The position numbers and the translations under genes were made by a program. From positions 1,922,001 through 1,986,000 of the forward strand of contig NZ_CP046654.1 of assembly GCF_009759685.1 (NCBI RefSeq): a DNA stretch of 64,000 bases. The letters are read 5' to 3'. The DNA comes from Acinetobacter baumannii. Its GTDB lineage: Bacteria > Pseudomonadota > Gammaproteobacteria > Pseudomonadales > Moraxellaceae. The stretch's first letter is position 1; the number at the start of each line of letters is the position of its first letter. Positions 37,246 to 45,174 of this stretch are shown here, piece by piece. A model generated the notes under the pieces. The model was given only the letters and a program-made list of their open reading frames with translations, searched no databases and had not been told where the DNA came from.

Positions 37246-38112
37246 TTATTGCTCTACTACTTGAATCATAGTAGCTAAATCTTTCTCAGCAAAGCCATTT
37301 TTTTGGTGAGTTTGTAGCTGTAATAGAGCTTTTTGTGCAACGGGGATGTCTAAATTAACATTGTTAGCCAATGTTACTGCGTTGTTAAGGTCTTTCGATA
37401 ATGTTTGAACTTTCCACTGAACAGGTTCGAAAGTATGAGTCGCCATACGTGGTGCCAGTATTTGAAAAGGTTTTGAGTCGGCAAATCCGCCAGCTAGGGC
37501 AGGAGCGAATAAAGTGGTATCTACGCCCGCGCGGTCTGCCAGTGCAACTGCTTCGGCAATCAGGGCGCTGTTTGCTGCCACAATGAGTTGATTGCAAATT
37601 TTAGTTGCTTGTCCTGTGCCTGTATCTCCCATTCGTGTGACACGTTGGGAAAGAACATTATAAACAGGACTTAAAGCTTCAATAGTTTGAGCATCGCCAC
37701 CTGCAAAAATCACTAGCGTGCCTTGTTCTGCCCCAGCTGTACCGCCTGAAACGGGGGAGTCAATCCATATCACATCTTGTGAAGCAGCAGCCTGAGCAAG
37801 TACTTTTGTCGCAGCAACAGAGAGACTTGAGAAGTCGACAATGACCTGACCCGCTTTTAAGTTTGTTTGAATTTGATCAAATACTGCTTGCACAGCTTTA
37901 TCGTCGGCTAGGCAAGTTAAAATGAGAGGGTACTGTCCGATGTTGGAAAGATCGAGTGCATGCGCGCCAATATCAATAAGTTCTTCACAAGCAGATGCTG
38001 TTCGATTCCATACTGCGACCTGAAAGCCGGCTTGTATAAGACGGCTTGCCATACGGCTTCCCATAAGTCCTATGCCTAAAAAAGCAATAGGAGTATTACG
38101 ATCAAAATTCAT
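37246..38112 (-). CDS. 3-hydroxyisobutyrate dehydrogenase / tartronate-semialdehyde-reductase-family oxidoreductase
   Basis: A 288-residue beta-hydroxyacid dehydrogenase. The ATG at 38112 (MNFDRNTPIAFLGIGLMG) is chosen; the frame opens 29 codons earlier inside the preceding gene. Seen: cofactor motif FLGIGLMGSRMASRL (about 11-25) with VWNRTA after strand 2 (NADP-type Arg), the substrate loop DSPVSGGTAGAEQGTLVIFA (about 118-137), and the catalytic Lys in GQATKICNQL (about 171). Adjacent to a hydroxypyruvate-isomerase-like gene, it could be GlxR (tartronate semialdehyde); next to a crotonase it could equally be a hydroxyisobutyrate dehydrogenase of valine breakdown. Sequence alone does not decide. 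Confidence 0.85.
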   Translation of the reverse strand: MNFDRNTPIAFLGIGLMGSRMASRLIQAGFQVAVWNRTASACEELIDIGAHALDLSNIGQYPLILTCLADDKAVQAVFDQIQTNLKAGQVIVDFSSLSVAATKVLAQAAASQDVIWIDSPVSGGTAGAEQGTLVIFAGGDAQTIEALSPVYNVLSQRVTRMGDTGTGQATKICNQLIVAANSALIAEAVALADRAGVDTTLFAPALAGGFADSKPFQILAPRMATHTFEPVQWKVQTLSKDLNNAVTLANNVNLDIPVAQKALLQLQTHQKNGFAEKDLATMIQVVEQ

Positions 38113-38122
38113 AATAAAGCTC

Positions 38123-38911
38123 TTATCTATATTGGCGTGGTAAAAATTTAACTTCCGGATGTTTGTCTTTTTTACGAGCAAGTTTGCTATTTTTACCAAG
38201 TAATAATTTAAGTTGCCAGATTTTTTCTAAGCGTAATGATTTTTCTGGTTGATGTTCCATTGCATCTAGTACACGTTTTGCAGCAGTCAATGCATCAGGT
38301 GAGCGCTGTAACATTTCCGAAGCGATCGCATTTGCTTTTTCTAATGGGTTCTCACTTAAGTGAGTCACAAGTCCAATATCTTTTGCATAATTTCCGTCAA
38401 AAACACGGGCAGTTAAAGTCAGCTCTTTTGCAAGGTCAACTCCAATCAAGCCTTTGAGCGAACGGGTAAGACCCATATCTGGTACTAAGCCCCAGCGGCT
38501 TTCCATAATCGACATTTTAGTGTCTGGGTGGGCAATGCGGATATCGGCAGCTAGTGCAAGTTGCATACCTGCCCCAAAACAATAGCCTTCAAGAGCGGCA
38601 ATAACAGGGACGGGCAAATTTTGCCAAATAAGAAAAGCTTTTTGGAAAAGGCTTTGTCCTGGTTTAACAAGTTCCCAAATGGCAAATGCAGAGTTCTTAG
38701 GGTTGTTTAAGTCAGATAAATCAATACCAGCACTAAACACTTGTGCTTCACCCGTCAAAATTACACAGCGGATATCTCGGTCTTTTTGTATAGCTTTAGC
38801 CGTTGTTACAAGTTCTTTGAGTAGAGCAAAACTCATAGCGTTACGTTTATCAGGACGGTTTAGATAAACTGTTGCAATGCCATTATTTTTTTCAATACGT
38901 AAAAGTGCCAT
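38123..38911 (-). CDS. Crotonase-family enoyl-CoA hydratase/isomerase
   Basis: A 262-residue crotonase-fold protein acting on a CoA thioester. Oxyanion-hole segments FSAGIDLSDL (about 59-68) and GYCFGAGMQLALAADIRIAH (about 109-128) are intact. At the two catalytic acids of enoyl-CoA hydratase, the first is Gln (GAGMQLALAAD, normally GxCEL) and the second is Glu (MESRWGLVPDMG). The Asp in VPDMG sits where dienoyl-CoA isomerases carry their second acid. I therefore lean to an isomerase-like rather than hydratase activity (inference). First gene of the minus-strand run, 10 bases before the dehydrogenase. Confidence 0.87.
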   Translation of the reverse strand: MALLRIEKNNGIATVYLNRPDKRNAMSFALLKELVTTAKAIQKDRDIRCVILTGEAQVFSAGIDLSDLNNPKNSAFAIWELVKPGQSLFQKAFLIWQNLPVPVIAALEGYCFGAGMQLALAADIRIAHPDTKMSIMESRWGLVPDMGLTRSLKGLIGVDLAKELTLTARVFDGNYAKDIGLVTHLSENPLEKANAIASEMLQRSPDALTAAKRVLDAMEHQPEKSLRLEKIWQLKLLLGKNSKLARKKDKHPEVKFLPRQYR

Positions 38912-38970
38912 GAAATTCCCGCTTATTTTTTTATCGATAAGCGGAGCATAGCATGGCTGGAAATTGGAAA

Positions 38971-38988
38971 CATGACAGGTCAGTCATG
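38971..38988. promoter_or_regulatory. Inverted repeat upstream of the crotonase operon
   Basis: Perfect 6-base arms CATGAC...GTCATG around AGGTCA, 60 bases upstream of the crotonase start and 20 bases past the gacS stop. It could be an operator of the crotonase operon or a weak terminator of gacS; it lacks a proper T-tract. Confidence 0.35.
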
Positions 38989-39007
38989 CCTATTTAACAA
39001 CTATTAT

Positions 39008-41815
39008 TTAATCTGGTATGACTAAAATTTGATGAGCTGCACTCTCAACTTCTTTAATGACAAGACCTAATTCATCGAAACGTCTCATGACTTCTTCAAT
39101 GAAGCCATCGTCAGCTCTACGGCGTTCTTTGCGTAGCGTAGAAATAAATTGTTCAAAGTCACCTGTCACTTGTTGAAGTTTTGGTGTGCCTACATAGCGT
39201 GTAGCTCCATAAAGACGGTGTAGTACATGCTCAAGCTGAGGAAAGTCTTCAAGCTCAATGAGTTGCTGCATTTCTTCTAGCTCGGTTGGGAAGCTATCTA
39301 CCAACATTTTGAGAAGATCTTGAGCTAAATCTTCTTTGTTTGCTGCTAGTTGTAAACTTTGCTGCCAATTTAAAATTTCTGGATCTAATGCTTCTGCAAC
39401 CACATGATGATCTTTAGCTAGATTTTGCGCAGTGAAGTTGTTTTTTGTCCATTGCGTTAAAATTTGAATGATTTGCTCCATTTGAATTGGTTTGGTGACA
39501 TAGTCATTCATACCAACTTTAAGAAGCTTTTGCTTTTCATCTGCAAGCGCGTGGGCTGTTAGAGCAATAATTGGAAGTTGCATTTCCCCATCTAAAGTGG
39601 ATTCTAAAGAGCGGATCGCACGTGTGGTATCAATGCCCGACATAACCGGCATTTGAATGTCCATAAATACCAAATCAAATGGTTTAAGCTTCTGATCAAT
39701 TCTTTCTTGAATAATATTAAGCGCTTCTTGACCACTTAAAGCCTTAGTGGTTTTGACATTTAACTCACCTAATAATGCTTCTAAAACAATTAAGTTAGGT
39801 AAATGGTCATCAACCGCCAAAATATGTAAACCCTGCCCATTAAAGTCTTGTTGTTCCTCTTCAAAGATAGGTTGGTCACTTAATAATTGAATGAGGCCAC
39901 TACGGCTTAATGGTTGATAAAGTGGGCGAGCGCGATATTCGGTGAGCATGTTTGGCTCAAGAGTCATTTGATAGCCGTAAACTGCTAAGTTACCTTGATA
40001 GCGGCTACGAATTTCTTTGAGTAGAGCTTCAGTATCACCACTATGATCAACAATGAGCCATGTATTGTCTTTCTGGTCGAGATGTTTTAAGCGGCTAAAC
40101 AAGTCCAGAATAGATTGAGTTTCGATATGTGGTACTTGATAATTTTCAAGATAGTAGCGTAAAACACTGGCTGTTGCAGGGTGGGCTAAATAAGACACCA
40201 CCTGTAAATGTTCGAAGTGAGGATGTTCAATCTCATGTTCTTCATCTACAGCAAACTGTGCAGTAAACCAGAATGTTGAACCTTTTTCTGTTGGGGCACG
40301 TTCTTGGTTATCTTCAAAGCCAATTTGGCCATGCATGAGATGAACCAATTGTTTAGAAATTGCCAGACCTAAGCCTGTACCACCAAATTGGCGGGTAACA
40401 GATGCATCGCCTTGCGAAAACGACTCAAATAATTTTTTACGGTCTGTACCGCTTAAACCAATACCACTGTCCTGAACACTAAAATGAAGCAAGCACTGAC
40501 CGATGTCATCATGTTCCATACGCACACGAACAATAATTTCACCATCTGGCGTGAACTTGATGGCATTGGAAATCAAATTGGTCAAAATTTGCTTAAAGCG
40601 TAAAGCATCACCAATCACCTGTTGAGGAATGTTATCTGCATAATAAAAAGCCATGGCAATATGCTTTTGTGCAGCCAAAGGTGACAACATATCCATGACA
40701 TCAAATACAGCTTCTTCTAAGTCAAAAGGTGCTGTTTCAAGTTCCAGTTTACCTGCATCAATTTTTGAGAAATCTAATACATCATTAATTAATGCTAATA
40801 AATGGGCAGAGGACTTGCGAATAGTTTGTAAATAAAGGTTCTGTTCGTTACTTAAATTTTGTTGGCGAAGTAATAAATGAATAAAGCCATCAATACTATT
40901 AAGCGGTGTACGAAGTTCATGACTGATATTGGCAAGGAAAACCGATTTTGCCTGATTAGATGAAATGGCTTGGTCGCGTGCTTGACGGTAAGTAATGTTT
41001 TGAACTTCTAAAGTATCTAAAGTTCTGCGTAAGTCTTCTTCTGTTTGCTCGGTATGTTCTTTTAACTCTAAAAAACTAAAGTGTAAGCGTTTCACCACGT
41101 TTGCGATATCGCGCTGGAGTAATCTTAACTCACCGGAACTGTTAATCACGATGTGTTGGTCTAAAGTGTCTGCATTGAGACGCTGTAATTGCATACGTAT
41201 TTCATACATGGGTGCAATCCAGCGGCGAGAATAAAAGTTAAGACAGAGCAAAAGTAATAATAAAGTCATTAGGCCGGTAATGACCAAAGCAATCAGAATG
41301 CGATAACGCGCTAATTCAAGTGGTTGATTATCCATTTCAATCAAGAGCCAGACAGGGGGCTTCCCTGCGGTATCAATGATACGGACTCCATAAATATTAT
41401 TATGGTTATAAGAGATCGGACCAAAAAAGTTATTGTTTTGTGTGAAGTTAGGCCAGTAACGATTATCTCGATAACCGATACTTAAATAAGTCTGACCATT
41501 ACTATCAATTAAAGCAGCACGCTTTAGATTTTTCTCGCTAAACATACTTTGCATAATATGTTGAGCATGATCATATTCATCTGGTTGTAGTTCTACTAAT
41601 GTGTAGAGATCTTTAGCAATTTGATTGTAGCGTGCCAAAATCGCTGAGGCATGATGCAATTGTTGTTGCTTTGCAGAACGTGATGTTTCAGTTAAAACCA
41701 GAAAAGCCCCAACACACGTTAAAATCATAATGGGCACAAAAATAAGAGCAATTAATTGCCCATATGCATGATTCAGACGTAAGCGTTTCGATAAGGTTTT
41801 ATTGAAATTAGACAT
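39008..41815 (-). CDS. gacS: GacS/BarA-type hybrid sensor histidine kinase
   Basis: A 935-residue inner-membrane hybrid kinase, the sensor of the GacS-GacA two-component system that controls virulence, biofilm and metabolism in related bacteria. Domain order: helix about 19-41, periplasmic sensor about 42-170, helix about 170-195, HAMP (about 195-250), coiled coil, HisKA with His299 in NISHELRTPLN, HATPase (DSGIGLS; GTGLGLAISKQLV), a degenerate receiver-like segment, a full receiver with Asp719 in VFMDIQMPVMSG, and an HPt with His866 in LHRLYGATRYVG. GacA is not in this window, as usual for this pair. Divergent from cysM. Confidence 0.95.
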   Translation of the reverse strand: MSNFNKTLSKRLRLNHAYGQLIALIFVPIMILTCVGAFLVLTETSRSAKQQQLHHASAILARYNQIAKDLYTLVELQPDEYDHAQHIMQSMFSEKNLKRAALIDSNGQTYLSIGYRDNRYWPNFTQNNNFFGPISYNHNNIYGVRIIDTAGKPPVWLLIEMDNQPLELARYRILIALVITGLMTLLLLLLCLNFYSRRWIAPMYEIRMQLQRLNADTLDQHIVINSSGELRLLQRDIANVVKRLHFSFLELKEHTEQTEEDLRRTLDTLEVQNITYRQARDQAISSNQAKSVFLANISHELRTPLNSIDGFIHLLLRQQNLSNEQNLYLQTIRKSSAHLLALINDVLDFSKIDAGKLELETAPFDLEEAVFDVMDMLSPLAAQKHIAMAFYYADNIPQQVIGDALRFKQILTNLISNAIKFTPDGEIIVRVRMEHDDIGQCLLHFSVQDSGIGLSGTDRKKLFESFSQGDASVTRQFGGTGLGLAISKQLVHLMHGQIGFEDNQERAPTEKGSTFWFTAQFAVDEEHEIEHPHFEHLQVVSYLAHPATASVLRYYLENYQVPHIETQSILDLFSRLKHLDQKDNTWLIVDHSGDTEALLKEIRSRYQGNLAVYGYQMTLEPNMLTEYRARPLYQPLSRSGLIQLLSDQPIFEEEQQDFNGQGLHILAVDDHLPNLIVLEALLGELNVKTTKALSGQEALNIIQERIDQKLKPFDLVFMDIQMPVMSGIDTTRAIRSLESTLDGEMQLPIIALTAHALADEKQKLLKVGMNDYVTKPIQMEQIIQILTQWTKNNFTAQNLAKDHHVVAEALDPEILNWQQSLQLAANKEDLAQDLLKMLVDSFPTELEEMQQLIELEDFPQLEHVLHRLYGATRYVGTPKLQQVTGDFEQFISTLRKERRRADDGFIEEVMRRFDELGLVIKEVESAAHQILVIPD

Positions 41816-41987
41816 AGCTACATCAGATTGATCTCTCTGTAGGGCATATTATCACGCTTTATTTTAAAACAGACGGCATTTTATAACTGACTGGGCTTTA
41901 ATCACTTTCATTAAAAAGCATAGTGAAATGGATGCAGTACCGATCATTTTTTCATACAATAGTGCCACCCCGATTTAGGTGTTGATC

Positions 41988-42902
41988 ATGAGTAATACAC
42001 AACCTGATTTTTTAGCCGACGAATTTTTGTTAGATCACTATGTAGGTAAAACACCTCTGGTCCGTTTGCAGCGCTTGGCTTGTCATACGCAGGCAACGGT
42101 TTTAGCAAAATTGGAAGGTAATAATCCAGCAGGTTCTGTAAAAGATCGTCCTGCATATAACATGATTATGCAGGCTGAAAAGCGTGGTCAAATTAAACCA
42201 GGTGATACATTGGTTGAAGCTACCAGTGGTAATACAGGTATTGCTTTAGCTATGGTTGCGGCGATGCGCGGCTATAAAATGAAACTGATTATGCCTGGGA
42301 ATTCAAGTCAGGAGCGTAAGGACGCCATGCGTGCTTATGGCGCAGAATTGATTGAAGCGCCGAATATGGAAGCTGCACGAGATATGGCTTTGCAAATGCA
42401 AGCTGAAGGTTTAGGTTTGGTCCTCAATCAGTTTGGCAATCCAGATAATGTGGAAGCTCATTACCTTACGACTGGCCCTGAAATTTGGAAACAAACAGGT
42501 GGAAAGATTACCCATTTTGTAAGTTCAATGGGTACAACCGGTACCATTATGGGTGTTTCTAAGTATTTAAAAGAACAAAATCCAGATATTCAAATTATTG
42601 GTTTACAACCTTCTGAAGGTTCAAATATTGCCGGTATTCGCCGTTGGCCACAGGAATATTTACCTACAATTTTCGAACCAAAGCGTGTTGATCAAATTAT
42701 GGATATTCCGCAAATTGAAGCGGAAAAAACGGCTCGCCGTTTAGCACGTGAGGAAGGAATTAGTGCAGGTACATCTTCTGGCGGGGCGGTATGGGCTTCA
42801 GTAAAAATTGCAGAAGAAAATCCGGATGCTGTGATTGTTTGCATTATCTGTGACCGTGGTGATCGCTACTTGTCTACAGGTCTGTTCTCAGTACAGGACT
42901 GA
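41988..42902 (+). CDS. cysM: Cysteine synthase B
   Basis: PLP-dependent O-acetylserine sulfhydrylase B, which makes cysteine from O-acetylserine and sulphide or thiosulphate. The ATG at 41988 has AGGTG 6 bases before it and gives 304 residues, the CysM length. Seen: KLEGNNPAGSVKDRPAYNMI with the PLP Lys, EATSGNTGIALAMVAAMRGY, SSMGTTGTIMGVSKYL (phosphate loop), RRWPQEYLP (CysM-specific) and GISAGTSSGGAVW. Short type without the long C-terminal extension. First of a plus-strand run; 22 bases separate it from the exonuclease gene. Confidence 0.95.
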   Translation: MSNTQPDFLADEFLLDHYVGKTPLVRLQRLACHTQATVLAKLEGNNPAGSVKDRPAYNMIMQAEKRGQIKPGDTLVEATSGNTGIALAMVAAMRGYKMKLIMPGNSSQERKDAMRAYGAELIEAPNMEAARDMALQMQAEGLGLVLNQFGNPDNVEAHYLTTGPEIWKQTGGKITHFVSSMGTTGTIMGVSKYLKEQNPDIQIIGLQPSEGSNIAGIRRWPQEYLPTIFEPKRVDQIMDIPQIEAEKTARRLAREEGISAGTSSGGAVWASVKIAEENPDAVIVCIICDRGDRYLSTGLFSVQD

Positions 42903-42924
42903 TGACTCATAATTGAGAGAAAAA

Positions 42925-43743
42925 ATGCGTTTTCCTACTTTAGTTTTTGATATTGAAACTTTAACTGATTTAAAAGCGGGAGCGCATTTATATCATCTTG
43001 ATTTGCCAGAGGCAGATGTTGAGCAGGCACTCACAAAAATCCGTCGCCAAGAATCCGGCATGGATTTTCAGCGTTTGCCTTTACATGAAATCGTTTGTAT
43101 TTCTGGTTTGTGGATTGATGAATCAGGTTTCAGATTATTTTCTTTTAGTCGGGAACACTATTCGGAAGCTGAAATTTTACAGAAATTTTTATCCATTTTT
43201 GATAAGCGTCATCCAACTTTAGTGAGCTGGAATGGTTCGCAATTTGATTTGCCCGTCATTTTGTTCCGTGCCATGTATCATGGTCTTTCGGCACCCGGGT
43301 TATTTGATCAAGGCGAGCTTGATAGTCAGAAGCGTTTTAATAATTACCAAAACCGTTATCACCACCGTCATATTGATTTAATGGATGTTATGGCAATGTT
43401 TAATGGCCGTAATTTCCAGAAACTCGATGATGTAGCCTGTATTTTAGGTTTACCAGGTAAACGTGGTGAGTCGGGTTATCATGTGCCTGAATATGTACGT
43501 ACAGAACAATGGTTAAAGTTAACCAGTTATTGTGAAGGTGATGTGCTCAATACATGGTTTATTTATTTGCGTTGGCTATTGCTCAAAGGCCAAATGAATG
43601 TAGATGAGCATAACCACTGGATTAGTTCGAGTATTGAGTATTTACAGACTATGCCTCAGCAAGCCGATTTTCTTGAGGTGTGGCAACGTACATCGAAGCA
43701 TACCGAATTTACGTCCCACTATTTTAATCCTTTAAATTTTTAG
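42925..43743 (+). CDS. PolB-like DEDDy 3'-5' exonuclease
   Basis: A 272-residue stand-alone RNase-H-fold exonuclease of the predicted PolB-type proofreading family. Motifs: Exo I FDIETL (Asp9, Glu11), Exo II SWNGSQFDLPVI (about 104), and Exo III YCEGDVLNTWFIYLRW (about 207), giving the DEDD set with the Tyr variant. The ATG at 42925 has GAGAG 6 bases before it; a TTG four codons upstream is in frame. Sits between cysM and rlmD (9 bases after the stop), an arrangement also seen in pseudomonads as I recall. Its in-vivo substrate is not established to my knowledge. Confidence 0.88.
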   Translation: MRFPTLVFDIETLTDLKAGAHLYHLDLPEADVEQALTKIRRQESGMDFQRLPLHEIVCISGLWIDESGFRLFSFSREHYSEAEILQKFLSIFDKRHPTLVSWNGSQFDLPVILFRAMYHGLSAPGLFDQGELDSQKRFNNYQNRYHHRHIDLMDVMAMFNGRNFQKLDDVACILGLPGKRGESGYHVPEYVRTEQWLKLTSYCEGDVLNTWFIYLRWLLLKGQMNVDEHNHWISSSIEYLQTMPQQADFLEVWQRTSKHTEFTSHYFNPLNF

Positions 43744-43752
43744 GTTCATTCT

Positions 43753-45144
43753 TTGAAACAGCAAGCCAAATCTCGTAAACCTCAACAACCCGAACATATT
43801 TTTCAGGTTGAAACTCTTTCTCATGAGGGGCGGGGAATTGCGCATTATGGTTCTCATCCAGACCATCCGGCAGATAAGCATGGTAAAAAAGTGTTTATTC
43901 GTTATGCGTTGCCTGGAGAAACAGTAAAAGCCCAAATTACGCATGAGGCTAAGCGGCTTGAAGAAGCTGAAATGGTAGCGCTTTTAGCAGAACCTTCAGC
44001 AAATCGTGTAGAGGCGGTTTGTCCTCATTATGGTATTTGCGGGGGATGTAGCATGCAGCACATCCACCCTGATGAGCAGATCCGTTTAAAGCAAAATGTC
44101 CTTCAGTCACACTTGCAACACTTTGCTGGTATTCAGCCTGAACAATGGTTAGAGCCAATTCGTTCTTTGCAAAGTGATTATCGCCGTCGTGCTCGAATAG
44201 GTGTGCGCTATTTGCCAAAACAGGACCGTTTGATTCTAGGTTTCCGTGAGCATCATAGTAATCGTTTAACATCTATCCATACTTGTAGCGTTTTGGATAA
44301 AAAGTTATCAGATAGTCTGCCGGAATTGCGTAATTTACTCCAAAGTCTAAAAGGCAAAGCGCATATTGGTCATGTAGAATTAGCAAAAGGTGATCATGAA
44401 ACATCTTTATTAGTTCGTCATATCGAAAAACTAAACAATGCTGATGTCAACCAATTAAGACAATTTGCGTTACACAAAGGCTGGCAGTTGTATTTGCAAC
44501 CTAAAGGACCCGAAAGTCTTCGTCGTATTGATGAAGAACAAGGACCTATGCGATTACATTATGCTTTAAATGCATTTGATGTAAATTTTGCTTTTTCGCC
44601 ATTGGATTTTACGCAGGTCAATGCCACAGTAAATGAACAAATGGTGCAATTGGCATGTGAATTGCTTCAATTGCAACAGGGTGAAAGAGTACTGGATCTG
44701 TTTTGTGGGTTAGGTAATTTTTCGCTTCCACTTGCACGATGTGTTGGTGCAAAGGGTGTGGTTGTTGGTGTGGAAGCAAGTGAAGAAATGGTGCAGCGGG
44801 CAACAGATAATGCAAAGCGTAATAATCTGGTGCAGGCAAGCTTCTTTTCACAAGATTTAACAAAAGATTTTTCGCATCATTCTTGGGCAAATCAAGGATT
44901 TGATGCATTATTGATTGATCCTCCTCGTGCTGGTGCATATGAAATTATGCAGTATGTGCCGAACTTTGGAGCAAAAAGAATCGTTTATGTATCATGTAAT
45001 CCAGCAACATTAGCAAGGGATGCAGGTGTTTTGGTTCAACATGGTTACCAGTTAAAAAAAGCAGCGGTTATGGACATGTTTACGCACACAGAACATGTTG
45101 AATCGATTGCTTTATTTGAGAAAATTCAAGAGATAAACGATTAA
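43753..45144 (+). CDS. rlmD: 23S rRNA (uracil-1939-C5)-methyltransferase
   Basis: SAM-dependent RumA/TrmA-type enzyme that methylates U1939 of 23S rRNA. Of 463 residues from a TTG start at 43753; AGG lies about 8 bases before it and no ATG fits. Seen: N-terminal TRAM domain ([17 protein letters not shown]...), [4Fe-4S] ligands [14 protein letters not shown] (three Cys) and the fourth Cys in IHTCSVLDK, the SAM motif [14 protein letters not shown] (about 314-327), IDPPRAG, and the catalytic Cys in [12 protein letters not shown]. Together with relA downstream and gacS upstream it keeps the barA-rumA-relA order known in enterobacteria. Confidence 0.94.
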   Translation: MKQQAKSRKPQQPEHIFQVETLSHEGRGIAHYGSHPDHPADKHGKKVFIRYALPGETVKAQITHEAKRLEEAEMVALLAEPSANRVEAVCPHYGICGGCSMQHIHPDEQIRLKQNVLQSHLQHFAGIQPEQWLEPIRSLQSDYRRRARIGVRYLPKQDRLILGFREHHSNRLTSIHTCSVLDKKLSDSLPELRNLLQSLKGKAHIGHVELAKGDHETSLLVRHIEKLNNADVNQLRQFALHKGWQLYLQPKGPESLRRIDEEQGPMRLHYALNAFDVNFAFSPLDFTQVNATVNEQMVQLACELLQLQQGERVLDLFCGLGNFSLPLARCVGAKGVVVGVEASEEMVQRATDNAKRNNLVQASFFSQDLTKDFSHHSWANQGFDALLIDPPRAGAYEIMQYVPNFGAKRIVYVSCNPATLARDAGVLVQHGYQLKKAAVMDMFTHTEHVESIALFEKIQEIND

Positions 45145-45174
45145 AAACATGAGTTACATATCCAGGAGAATGGT

